Of a stretch of 18,752 nucleotides of DNA, positions 1 to 7,497 are shown piece by piece; within the stretch, counting starts at the first letter, position 1; every line of letters starts with the position of its first letter. Origin of the DNA: Candidatus Aerophobota bacterium (lineage in GTDB: Bacteria; Aerophobota; Aerophobia; Aerophobales; B3-G15); NCBI GenBank assembly GCA_021163905.1, contig JAGGTG010000149.1:1-18752 (forward strand), given 5' to 3'. The position numbers were made by a program, and so were the translations under genes. The notes beneath the pieces are model-generated. The model was not told the origin of the DNA. It was given only the letters and a program-made list of their open reading frames with translations, and made no database searches.

Positions 1-104
1 AGCTATTACCCATTTATCTGTATTTATTTTAATGTAAATTCCAAAATCAATCAATAATTATTCTCTGAAATTAGAACAGTTTCTCCACAGTATTCCTCTA
101 ACAA

Positions 105-269
105 GGCTCCTGGGTATTCTTGTGGGAAACCCTCTTTTTGGCGAGAAGATGAGCTTGCCCTTCACTAATAAATTGCACAGCCAAAAAGCGGGAGGCCGAG
201 CTGCACAAAAGTAAGAAGTGATAATAAGAGTTTGGCGAGGCCGATTTCCCGCAAGAATACCCAGGAGCC
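105..269. repeat. 165-bp element with 25-bp inverted ends (MITE-like or structured RNA)
   Basis: The arms at 105-129 and 245-269 are reverse complements over 25 bp, with one mismatch (T123 against G251, a U-G wobble if the + strand is transcribed). The interior holds short direct repeats: TTTGGCGAG at 137-145 and 231-239, and GAGGCCGA at 192-199 and 237-244. I see no clear target-site duplication: the flanks are ACAA on the left and ACAT on the right. The element begins about 30 bp after the stop codon of the TPR gene, so its RNA could fold into a long stem and protect or end that transcript. An open frame of 78 codons crosses it on the minus strand, but it reads through the repeat arms and I do not call it a gene. 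The rest of 1-300 is AT-rich and shows nothing else I can name. A non-autonomous mobile element is my preferred reading. Confidence 0.6.
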
Positions 270-300
270 ACATAGTTATCAAAAAGTGCCCCAATGTCAG

Positions 301-1530
301 TTATTCTTTTCCCCCACCCTCAGCTTTTCCATATTCTTCAATTGCCCTATCATACATATTTTTCTTCATATAGATATCGCCAAGGAGAGAGTGAGCTAAA
401 GGATCATCCGGAGTAATTTCCAGTAATTTTTTTAAGACCGATTCTGCTTCATCTAATTTTCCTTCCTTAAAGTAAACATTGGCCAGATTAAAAAGAGCAG
501 CTGTATTTCTGGGATTAACCTCAATTTCTTTAAGATAAAAAGATAGGGCCTTTTTGTAATCTTTTTTCTCGTAGTACAGATTCCCCAGTCGATAAAAGGT
601 ATCCTCAAATTTTTCTTTTTTATTCAAAATTAAACTGTACTGAGCAATAGCCTCATCGAGTTTTCCCATTTGAGAAAAAGTATATCCTAAGTAGTAATGT
701 GCAAGAGGATCATCTGGATTTATCTGAGTAGCTTTTTTTAGATGGATAAGGGCCAAGGAATATTTTTCAATCTCAAGGTATAAATATCCAAGTTCTAACC
801 GAACGTAGAAACTATCAGGGTTAATTTCTAATGCTTTCAAAATTACTTTCTCAGCTTTTTGATAGTTTTTTTCCTCCTGATAGATTTTTCCAAGGTAAAG
901 ATATGGATCAGTATCTGTGGGATTTTTCTCAATCGCTTTTTGAAAAAACTTGCATGCCTCACTTTTTTTACCCTGTTGATAACATACCTGACCAAGATCT
1001 TTGTATACTCCAGGAAAATCAGGTGAGATACTTTGAAGCTTCCTGAGAATTTTCTCAGCTTCTCCAAAATCCCTCTGGATCTGGAATACCTTGGCAAGGT
1101 TATAAAGAGAAGGAGCATGAGAAGGGTTCCTGCTAAGTTCTTTTTTATATTCCGCAACTGCTTTTGGATAAAGTTTTTGATAAAAATAGATATTACCGAG
1201 TTGAAAATGAATTTTTGGATAATCGGGATTTAAATTTAAACATTTAAGAAGCTCCTCTTCTGCTAAAGAAAATTTTTTTTGCACGAGATAAACCAGAGAA
1301 AGGTTATAATGAGCCTCAAAGCTTTCTGGATTCAACTGGATAGCTTTCTTAAACTCCTCCTCTGACCTTTCATACTTACCCTGATGGTAGTAGGCTACAC
1401 CAAGATTAAGATGAATGGTGAATTTATCCTGAGAGAAAAGAGGAGAAGAAAAACAAAAGATAAACAGACACACACACCCTATAAGCATTTTTAAACCCGG
1501 TAAATGATTAATACTCTTCCTTAAGTTCAT
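301..1530 (-). CDS. Exported TPR-repeat protein, last gene of the B12 receptor/TonB operon
   Basis: This 409-residue protein starts with a hydrophobic segment (about residues 14-33, ending in FSQ) that looks like a signal peptide. Eleven consecutive 34-residue tetratricopeptide units follow, from about residue 37 to the end. Each has the usual pattern of L-G near position 8, Y near 11 and A near 20, ending in NP or a similar turn. TPR solenoids bind proteins and have no catalytic residues. The ATG at 1530 has a GGAGG site 7 bases upstream and overlaps the end of tonB by 23 bases, so the two are probably translationally coupled. Known TonB-associated TPR proteins (for example TtpC of Vibrio TonB2 systems) make a role in TonB assembly or function plausible, but I infer this from position only. 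An LIGC sequence at 16-19 precedes the hydrophobic core and is unlikely to be a lipobox. Confidence 0.9.
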   Translation of the reverse strand: MNLRKSINHLPGLKMLIGCVCLFIFCFSSPLFSQDKFTIHLNLGVAYYHQGKYERSEEEFKKAIQLNPESFEAHYNLSLVYLVQKKFSLAEEELLKCLNLNPDYPKIHFQLGNIYFYQKLYPKAVAEYKKELSRNPSHAPSLYNLAKVFQIQRDFGEAEKILRKLQSISPDFPGVYKDLGQVCYQQGKKSEACKFFQKAIEKNPTDTDPYLYLGKIYQEEKNYQKAEKVILKALEINPDSFYVRLELGYLYLEIEKYSLALIHLKKATQINPDDPLAHYYLGYTFSQMGKLDEAIAQYSLILNKKEKFEDTFYRLGNLYYEKKDYKKALSFYLKEIEVNPRNTAALFNLANVYFKEGKLDEAESVLKKLLEITPDDPLAHSLLGDIYMKKNMYDRAIEEYGKAEGGGKE

Positions 1531-3253
1531 AGATAACCTCCATTTTTATATTTATTGCATTTTTATTTATTTCTGGTGGAAAGGGAGGGAAAGGAGAAAG
1601 ATCCTCTATTAATTTCCGTGTAGCTTTATTTAATTCAGCGTATTTGCTGGGGGAAATAATTTTTATATCCTTCACATCTCCGTTTTTTAGTATCTTAAAA
1701 CTCACCTCAACTTTTCCCTCCTCTCCTTTTTCTCTGGCGTAAGGGGGGTATTTTTTATTTTTATTTATAATTCTGGCAATTTTCTTGATGTATTTCTTTA
1801 TTAAACTTGAGTAATTAACTGTATTTATTAAGGAAGAGTCTGGAGGGGGCAGGGTAAATTTATCTTTTTTCTTTGGTAAAACAAAACAGGCGGGAAAAGA
1901 TTTGACTTTTACTGATGAATTGGTCAAAATAAGAGGGGAGGGAGGAGAAGAGAAAATTTTCTCCATCTCCTCCCAAGGAGGGAGCATTACTTCATAGGAA
2001 AAGGAGGAAGGTGCTATTCTTTTTTGATAAAACCCTTTTTTTACTAAAAGACTAAGTGGGGAAACTATTGAACCTATCCGAGGGGGGAAAATAGGGCCTT
2101 TTCTTTTGACTTTACTACCTCTTATGCTAAATTTACCCGGCAAGACTTTTAAGCCTGTATCTGATAAAAATAGAGGACTCTCCCTTTTTATCTTTATCTT
2201 CTGATCAATTATAATTTTTCTTTTTTGAATAAAATTTTCACCTTTAATTAAAAAAACAGGTAAACCCTCCTCCAGCGGTATTTTTTTAATTTGTTGATCC
2301 TTAAAAGATAAGGAAATTTGAAGCTGTCTCCTGCTAAGATGATTTATATCTTTGCTGGTTTTACAAAATAAATTCTCCCTTGATCTGAATATCTTTTTAG
2401 AAATCCTGAATGGGGAAAAAGAAAAGGAGATTTTTCTTTTTAAAAAAGGAGGAGAAAAATCTTCCGGATGATAGGCTTTTGTTGAAAGAGTTAAAATATC
2501 ACTGTTTTTTTCAGAAAAAGGGGGTGGAAAAGAAACATTCATCTTATAATTTAAAAGTTGCTGATTTTTCAAGGATATAGGATAAATAGAGTCAGTTTTT
2601 AATTTCAACTCCCCTAACGATGAAAAAATTAAAAGCTCTGGTGGTAGGTGGGAACATTTTACCAAATTTTTCTCCCCCCTATAACTAAGAAAAGGGTTAT
2701 CTTTTCCAGGAAGAATTTTTCTATAAGAATAAGCTATTTTGCCTTTTAAACTCAAAGAAACAGGAGAAGTGAGTAGATATTTTTCTTTTCCATTAGAGGT
2801 AAGAGAAGATTCCTCTGTTATACATTGGCCGTATTTTAAAAGACCTTCCCTTCCAGGAAAAGTTTGTGGAGAAAAAGAAGGTGGTATCTTTTTTCTGATC
2901 TTTTTGAAAGAAATGAAATTGTAGAAATCTGGAATATCTTTAATTTTAGAAGAGGGTGCAAAACCTGCAACTTTAAAGGAAGGCTCTTTTTTCTCCTGCA
3001 ACCTGGATGAGAAAATTTTAATGGGAGAAGGGAGCATTTTTTGAAGAGGAAATTTCTCTGGCAGAAGGTAAATTCCTGCGACTTCCTCTTTCCTGATTTT
3101 TCTCTGAGCAGGCTGTTGCCTTAGTACCTTCTCAAACCTATAGGTCATTTTTATTTTATCAACATTTATCTTTCTCTTGCCATTAGTTAAAGGTAGGGGA
3201 ATGGTAAATATCACCAGATGGAATAAAATGGAAATAACTATCCACCATTTCAT
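1508..3253 (-). CDS. tonB: TonB-family energy transducer with a very long central region
   Basis: TonB couples the inner-membrane proton gradient, through ExbB-ExbD, to outer-membrane receptors. The N terminus (residues 1-25) is one hydrophobic anchor starting MKWWIV. The last 90 or so residues form the TonB C-terminal domain, with YPPYAR, then G-K-V-E-V-S-F-K-I and NGDVKDIKIISPS, ending in V-I-Y-E-L. At 581 residues it is more than twice the E. coli length (239). The central stretch of roughly 460 residues is rich in Lys, Ser, Phe and Pro rather than in the usual Pro-Glu/Pro-Lys repeats, and I recognise no domain in it. The start overlaps the exbD stop as ATGA. The position after btuB, exbB and exbD under a cobalamin riboswitch implies service to the B12 receptor. 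The TonB call is firm; the purpose of the middle region is unknown. Confidence 0.88.
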   Translation of the reverse strand: MKWWIVISILFHLVIFTIPLPLTNGKRKINVDKIKMTYRFEKVLRQQPAQRKIRKEEVAGIYLLPEKFPLQKMLPSPIKIFSSRLQEKKEPSFKVAGFAPSSKIKDIPDFYNFISFKKIRKKIPPSFSPQTFPGREGLLKYGQCITEESSLTSNGKEKYLLTSPVSLSLKGKIAYSYRKILPGKDNPFLSYRGEKNLVKCSHLPPELLIFSSLGELKLKTDSIYPISLKNQQLLNYKMNVSFPPPFSEKNSDILTLSTKAYHPEDFSPPFLKRKISFSFSPFRISKKIFRSRENLFCKTSKDINHLSRRQLQISLSFKDQQIKKIPLEEGLPVFLIKGENFIQKRKIIIDQKIKIKRESPLFLSDTGLKVLPGKFSIRGSKVKRKGPIFPPRIGSIVSPLSLLVKKGFYQKRIAPSSFSYEVMLPPWEEMEKIFSSPPSPLILTNSSVKVKSFPACFVLPKKKDKFTLPPPDSSLINTVNYSSLIKKYIKKIARIINKNKKYPPYAREKGEEGKVEVSFKILKNGDVKDIKIISPSKYAELNKATRKLIEDLSPFPPFPPEINKNAINIKMEVIYELKEEY

Positions 3254-3651
3254 CTTCTCTTTTCCTCCTGTGTAGCTATACTTACCATTGTAGCTCCTGC
3301 CTTTCTACAAATATCCATAACCCGGACGGGAATCCTAAAAGGAGTATTGGCATCTGCCTTTATATTAACAGTCTTATTTTTTCTTTCCTCGAGTATTGAT
3401 CTTAAAAAAGGTAAAAGAGACTCCATTTCAACTCTTCTTTCATTAACAAAGACCTTTCCCTCTTTTGTTATACATATACTAAGACTTTCCTGTTCCTGTT
3501 TTGCTGTAGATGATTCAGGAAGATCAAGCTGAGTTATATTTTGTGAACCAATAGATGTGAGAAGAAAAAACACAAGAAGTAAAAAAACAATATCTATAAG
3601 AGGAGCAATTTCTAAAGATAGCGGGATTTTTTTCCTAATAAGTGGCCTCAT
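3250..3651 (-). CDS. exbD: ExbD/TolR-family proton-channel subunit
   Basis: This 133-residue protein has the ExbD layout: a short cytoplasmic N terminus, one transmembrane helix at about residues 15-34, and a periplasmic domain. The helix carries the family's essential aspartate at residue 20, in APLIDIVFLLLVFF, which takes part in proton translocation. ExbD and ExbB form the motor that energises TonB. The start codon overlaps the exbB stop as ATGA, and the stop overlaps the tonB start in the same way, so the three subunits are translationally coupled. TolR is the close alternative, but a tonB directly downstream and a TonB-dependent receptor upstream favour ExbD. Confidence 0.92.
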   Translation of the reverse strand: MRPLIRKKIPLSLEIAPLIDIVFLLLVFFLLTSIGSQNITQLDLPESSTAKQEQESLSICITKEGKVFVNERRVEMESLLPFLRSILEERKNKTVNIKADANTPFRIPVRVMDICRKAGATMVSIATQEEKRR

Positions 3652-4259
3652 CTTTCATCCTCCTTTAAAAACTTCTCCACCTGAAAAACAACATCCCTCA
3701 TCTGAAGAGAAATATCCTCCAGTTTTCCCTCCAGATAATAGTAGGCTGCTAAAGTAGGTATAGCTACAGCAAGTCCTGCTGCTGTGGTAAGAAGAGCCTC
3801 CCATATCCCTCCAGCTAAAACTCCTGGATTTACACTTCCTGTCATTTTCTCCACTGCCATAAAGGCCTTTATCATACCTAAAACTGTGCCAAATAATCCC
3901 AGAAGGGGACAGATATGTCCAATTATCCCAAGAGCTCTGAGGTTTTTCCCTAAATCTCTTATCTGCACCGAACTAAACTGGGAGAAAAACTCTTCTTTTC
4001 TTTCCTGAGAAAGTTGCTGATTTTCAATAACAACCCTGCACATACCGGCCAGAGGACTTGAAGTTTTTCTGCATATATCAAGAGCTCTTTTTACCTCTCC
4101 TTTTATCAGGCAATCTTTAATTTTAGAGAGAAATTGAGGAAGATTTAACCTTGCCCTGTGAAAACTGTAGAATTTTTCCATAATTATACTCAAAGATATA
4201 ACCGAAAGGGCCAGTATCGGCCACATTACAATTCCACCTTTTAAGAAAAATCTCAGCAA
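3648..4259 (-). CDS. exbB: ExbB/TolQ-family proton-channel subunit, TTG start
   Basis: The product is a three-helix inner-membrane protein that forms the channel of the ExbB-ExbD-TonB motor. Visible features are a first helix (MWPILALSVISLSII), a cytoplasmic loop, and the conserved block CPLLGLFGTVLGMIKAF with the following AGGIWEALLTTAAGLAVAIP, which is the MotA/TolQ/ExbB signature. I choose the TTG at 4259 because AAGGAGG lies 6 bases upstream of it, giving 203 residues. The frame stays open 12 codons further, to a TTG at 4295, but that start sits inside a GC hairpin, has no ribosome binding site, and would translate the Shine-Dalgarno itself. The stop overlaps exbD as ATGA. Confidence 0.92.
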   Translation of the reverse strand: MLRFFLKGGIVMWPILALSVISLSIIMEKFYSFHRARLNLPQFLSKIKDCLIKGEVKRALDICRKTSSPLAGMCRVVIENQQLSQERKEEFFSQFSSVQIRDLGKNLRALGIIGHICPLLGLFGTVLGMIKAFMAVEKMTGSVNPGVLAGGIWEALLTTAAGLAVAIPTLAAYYYLEGKLEDISLQMRDVVFQVEKFLKEDER

Positions 4260-4285
4260 AGTAAACCTCCTTGTTATTAATAAAT

Positions 4286-4304
4286 GGGGGGTCAATGACC
4301 CCCC
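4286..4304. other. Near-perfect 19-bp GC palindrome between btuB and exbB
   Basis: GGGGGGTCAATGACCCCCC has 9-base complementary arms around one central base. In RNA it gives an 8-bp stem with a 3-base loop. It lies 5 bases after the btuB stop and about 11 bases before the exbB Shine-Dalgarno. On the coding strand it is followed by ATTTATTAATAACA rather than a U-run, so it is not a standard intrinsic terminator. It could stabilise the btuB 3' end, act as a processing site, or be a small dispersed repeat. Confidence 0.6.
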
Positions 4305-4308
4305 TACT

Positions 4309-6240
4309 TTATAAAGTAACTTTTACTCCTCCCTTTATCGTTCTACCTGGCATAGGATAACCTTTTACATCCTCGTATTTTTCATCCAGAAGATTATCTA
4401 CTTTAACAAAAATCTCCGATTTTCTGTTGGGATTGAAAATTAATCTTGCTCCAATTAAACTATAAGAGGGAAGCTTTTGTGTATTTTCTCGATTGGTATA
4501 TCTTTTTCCTACTATTTTCCCCTCAAGGTAAAGGAGAAGTTCTGGACGTATTTTGTACCTGAGAGTACAGAAAAATTTATTTTGAGGCCGATAGGGTAAA
4601 AACTTACCCTTAAATTCCCTGTCATCTTTTGCTTCAAGATAGGTATAGTTAAAAGAGAGAAATACTCTTCTTAAAAGCTTTAGTTTTATCTCGGTTTCCA
4701 ATCCTTTTATCTTAGCCTTATCTATATTTTGAGCCTCCCATCTCCAGGGAGAGGTCTCAACCCAGCTTATAAGATCATCTATACAGCTGGAGAAAAAGGT
4801 GGCTCTTCCTAAAATTTCAGGAGTAAATATATGTTCAATCCCTACCTCATATTCTGATGATTTCTCTGGAGTAAGATCAGGATTTCCAAAAAGTCCCATT
4901 CCCCATCCCCAATCCTCCTGCCAGTAAAGATCATCTATTGTAGGGGCCCTGAAAGCCTTACCCCAGGACAATCTAAGGGAGGTCAACTTTCCAAAATGAT
5001 GGAGAAAACCAATCCTTGGACTTAACTGAGATCCATAAACTGAATGATTGTCGTATCTTGCCCCTAAAACCAGGGTAGAGTTAGAAAAAGGCTTTACCTC
5101 ATCTTGGAGGTATAAAGAGCCTGAGTTAACTTTTCTTTTTCCTCCAATTCTGGAGGTCCCATTGATTGTTCTGATATCTACTTCATCCTCCCTCCAGTCA
5201 ACCCCCCAGATAAAATTATGCTTTGAGCTTAAAAAGATTGTATTCTGAAAGTTTATCCCCAAAGTTTTGTCTTTCGTTGTATCCCTTTGATTCCTATCCG
5301 GATTCTCGTAAATAATTTTATTCTGGTTTAAAAACCCTTTAAGTAAAAACCGGCATTTTCTCCAGCTCCATTTTTTATTAAAATCAAACCAGCTTCTCTT
5401 ATTATTCTGGGTAGCCTTTGGAGTTGGATAGCTAAGAGATCCCGGTACTCCTTCTTTATCTTGAGAATATCCCCCGGAAAATAGGGAGGAAAAATAAGTT
5501 ATCTTCCCATTTAAATTAAAAAAGTTCCTCCAGCTATTTTGGCGATCTCCCCTGGAGTAATCCTTCTCAATAGTGAAAAGGTAACCAGATTTATCCTTAC
5601 CCGAGCCATATAAAAGGTGATAGAAGCTTGAATTGAAACTTCCCTGGGAAAGTTTCAATTCAGCTGTCGTTTTTCTGGGAGGGTTTTTGGTAATTATGTT
5701 TACAACACCTCCCAGAGCTCCTGCCCCGTATAAAGCTGAAAAGGGACCTCTTGCAATCTCAATTCTTCTCACATTCTCAAGTGAATACTGACTTAAATCA
5801 ACTGAGCCTGAAGATGCTAAATTTATTGGCCTTCCATCGATCATTACCAGAACCTGATTGGCAGAGCTTCCCCTTAAACTCAAACTGCTCATCCCATTAA
5901 AGCCGTAACTATTGATCTTTATTCCCGCTACTCTTTCCAGAACCTCCCCTACATTCCTTGCCCCGGATAATTTTATCTCTTTTTCAGTAATCACCGTTAC
6001 AGAACCTGGAGTATTCTTTAAGAGTTGTGGAACTCTGGTAGCGGTAATTACTATACTTCCCAGATCAAATACATCTACGTTCTGTGCCCTGCTAAAAGCC
6101 AATGGAAAAATAAAATCTATTATCAGCAGCAAAAACAGAAGAAAAACAGCCATTTTTATAAACTCCCCCTTTTCTCCTCTGCAAATTTTTCCAGAAACAA
6201 AACTACCCTTATCCCAGCTTCTTAAGACTCTCCTTCTCAT
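4309..6240 (-). CDS. btuB: TonB-dependent outer-membrane corrinoid receptor (BtuB-like)
   Basis: This is a 643-residue TonB-dependent receptor with an N-terminal plug and a 22-strand barrel. The signal peptide core is at about residues 30-52. A TonB-box-like stretch (DLGSIVITATR, 59-69) is followed by the plug (about 70-185), with GSVTVITEKEI, LVMIDGRPIN and ALYGAGALGGVVNIITKN. The barrel ends in NLLDEKYEDVKGYPMPGR, typical of the BtuB/cirA group. The cobalamin riboswitch directly upstream supports a corrinoid substrate. The ATG at 6240 has AAGGAGG 7 bases upstream. It gives a 29-residue charged leader before the signal core, and a second ATG at 6153 with GGGGGAG 9 bases upstream would give a conventional signal peptide. 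I keep the first but cannot decide. The receptor family is firm; the exact substrate is inferred from regulation and neighbours. Confidence 0.9.
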   Translation of the reverse strand: MRRRVLRSWDKGSFVSGKICRGEKGEFIKMAVFLLFLLLIIDFIFPLAFSRAQNVDVFDLGSIVITATRVPQLLKNTPGSVTVITEKEIKLSGARNVGEVLERVAGIKINSYGFNGMSSLSLRGSSANQVLVMIDGRPINLASSGSVDLSQYSLENVRRIEIARGPFSALYGAGALGGVVNIITKNPPRKTTAELKLSQGSFNSSFYHLLYGSGKDKSGYLFTIEKDYSRGDRQNSWRNFFNLNGKITYFSSLFSGGYSQDKEGVPGSLSYPTPKATQNNKRSWFDFNKKWSWRKCRFLLKGFLNQNKIIYENPDRNQRDTTKDKTLGINFQNTIFLSSKHNFIWGVDWREDEVDIRTINGTSRIGGKRKVNSGSLYLQDEVKPFSNSTLVLGARYDNHSVYGSQLSPRIGFLHHFGKLTSLRLSWGKAFRAPTIDDLYWQEDWGWGMGLFGNPDLTPEKSSEYEVGIEHIFTPEILGRATFFSSCIDDLISWVETSPWRWEAQNIDKAKIKGLETEIKLKLLRRVFLSFNYTYLEAKDDREFKGKFLPYRPQNKFFCTLRYKIRPELLLYLEGKIVGKRYTNRENTQKLPSYSLIGARLIFNPNRKSEIFVKVDNLLDEKYEDVKGYPMPGRTIKGGVKVTL

Positions 6241-6290
6241 TTCTACCTCCTTGTTTTTATTTTGTATCTTTCACAAGGCATCCGGAATTG

Positions 6291-6620
6291 TCTCTAACAA
6301 AAAAGCCCTGACCTCCTCCTTTTCGGAAGATCAGGGCTTTATTTTTCAAATAAAAAGCCCACACCTTCTCACTTCGCGAAGAAGAGGGGCAACATCCTGC
6401 AGGCAGGTATTCTGGCTCCCGGCATATCCTTCCTATTAGAAGGTTTTCCTACTCTCCATCCCTTCCCACAAGTGATGATTTATCACTTGCAGTGGTTTTT
6501 ACCTGATAGACAGGTAGATGGATTTCGTTCCGGTCACAGCGGCGCGACCGCGAGGGAATCTCACCCTCTTCCCTTTTAACCTTAAAAGGTCCTGCAGAAT
6601 CCGTGTACCCTGTAGCGGAA
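6291..6620 (-). promoter_or_regulatory. Cobalamin riboswitch with terminator/antiterminator platform, upstream of btuB
   Basis: Read on the minus strand, the region has the landmarks of the AdoCbl-type aptamer in order: ACAGGGTACACGG near 6614, AAAAGGGAAGAGGGTGAGATTCCC, then GCGGTCGCGCCGCTGTGACC (the conserved CGCCACTGT core), and the B12 box AGCCAGAATACCTGCC at about 6402-6417. The aptamer ends near 6385. The platform that follows has two mutually exclusive hairpins. One pairs GGGCTTTTTATTT with AAATAAAGCCC (6334-6360, antiterminator). The other reuses AAAGCCCTGA as the left arm of the terminator. Ligand binding is expected to favour termination and switch off btuB-exbB-exbD-tonB-TPR. The aptamer starts only about 15-20 bases after the preceding stop codon, so its promoter must overlap that gene or it is transcribed by read-through. 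Confidence 0.93.
6297..6342 (-). terminator. Riboswitch-controlled intrinsic terminator before btuB
   Basis: On the minus strand AAAGCCCTGA pairs with TCAGGGCTTT, with an inner stem of TCTTCC against GGAGGA around a GAAAA loop. A run of U residues follows (A-run at 6299-6304 on the + strand). The left arm also belongs to the antiterminator, so termination is conditional. Confidence 0.88.
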
Positions 6621-6633
6621 AAGAGCAAAAAAC

Positions 6634-7434
6634 CTATTTTAATTTTCCTTCACGATAGGCAGAGATATACTCCATACAGTACTCATCCATTCCAAGAACC
6701 GCTCGAGCTGAAAAAAGAGTGGTCATCATCCCCTTCTCACAGGGATCAATAATTACCCCATCACATCCAGCAGCGATGAGCATGGCAAGAAAAACCTTAT
6801 TTAAATTATTTCGAGATGGAATTCCAAAGGAGATATTGGACAGCCCCAGGGCAATATGAGCTTCTGGAAACTCTTTCCTTGTGGTAGTAATAGCCTCCAG
6901 GATAAATTTAGCCTGTCCTGGATTGGTTGATGCGGGACGAACGAGATGATCGAAATAAACTCTATCCAGAGAGATTCCCTCCTCCTGAATTATCTTCGCC
7001 AAATTCCTGGTAATTCTCATCCTTCCCTCATAATCCTCAGGCATGCCATTATCATCCATGGTTAATGCAACCACACCTGTTTTGTACTTTTTCACAAGTG
7101 GAATGATACTTTCAATACGTTTTTTCTCACCTGTTATAGAATTTATTATGGTTCCAGGTCTGTTGCATATCTTCAGCCCTTCCTCCAGTGCTGCAGGATT
7201 AGCTGAATCAAATACAAGGGGAAGATCCGTTGCCCTGGATACCACTTCGGTCAGCCATCTCATATCATCTACTTCCTTTGCTGGATCACCTCCAGCATTA
7301 ACATCTATATGGGTAGCACCTGCTTCAGTTTGCCTGCGGGCCTCCATCATGATAAAATCAGCATCCCTTTCCCATACCTTTTCCTTAATCTTTTTCCGCG
7401 TCATATTAATTCGCTCTCCAATAATGGTAAACAT
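6634..7434 (-). CDS. Methyltetrahydrofolate-corrinoid methyltransferase (AcsE/MetH pterin-binding domain)
   Basis: This 266-residue protein is a single pterin-binding TIM barrel, the size of AcsE (MeTr, 262 residues) and of the folate module of MetH. Such enzymes move the methyl group of 5-methyltetrahydrofolate to cob(I)alamin on a corrinoid protein, or the reverse. The positions that bind the pterin in MeTr are conserved: IIGERIN at 4-10, D76 in VFDSANP, N98 in INSI, D162 in FDHLVRP, and N200 in LGLSNISFGIP. The ATG has AGGAGG 5 bases upstream. It follows the homocysteine methyltransferase gene by 63 bases. With that neighbour, a split methionine synthase is the most likely role. Wood-Ljungdahl AcsE or an MtgA-like enzyme are alternatives. 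No corrinoid protein, acs genes or methylamine genes are in view. Confidence 0.88.
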   Translation of the reverse strand: MFTIIGERINMTRKKIKEKVWERDADFIMMEARRQTEAGATHIDVNAGGDPAKEVDDMRWLTEVVSRATDLPLVFDSANPAALEEGLKICNRPGTIINSITGEKKRIESIIPLVKKYKTGVVALTMDDNGMPEDYEGRMRITRNLAKIIQEEGISLDRVYFDHLVRPASTNPGQAKFILEAITTTRKEFPEAHIALGLSNISFGIPSRNNLNKVFLAMLIAAGCDGVIIDPCEKGMMTTLFSARAVLGMDEYCMEYISAYREGKLK

Positions 7435-7497
7435 ACTTTCCTCCTGCTACTTAGTCGCTGTTTTAGTTGTTGTCTATCTGGCTTGAGGTTCAATTTA

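Noticed and set aside
58..294. 78-codon open frame on the minus strand at the left end
   Set aside because: It reads straight through both arms of the inverted repeat, shows no family resemblance I know, and has no clear ribosome binding site; it is most likely a by-product of the element.
301..1530. DNA-level tandem repeats in the TPR gene
   Set aside because: The units repeat in protein pattern every 34 residues, but the DNA has diverged; only short matches such as those encoding PDDPLAH recur, so this is an ordinary TPR array.
4260..4295. Longer exbB beginning at the TTG at 4295
   Set aside because: It would start within the GC hairpin, translate the AAGGAGG site, and has no ribosome binding site of its own; TTG 4259 is correctly spaced from AAGGAGG.
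5912..6439. 175-codon open frame on the plus strand
   Set aside because: It lies antisense to the start of btuB and runs on through the riboswitch, both of which have strong independent support.
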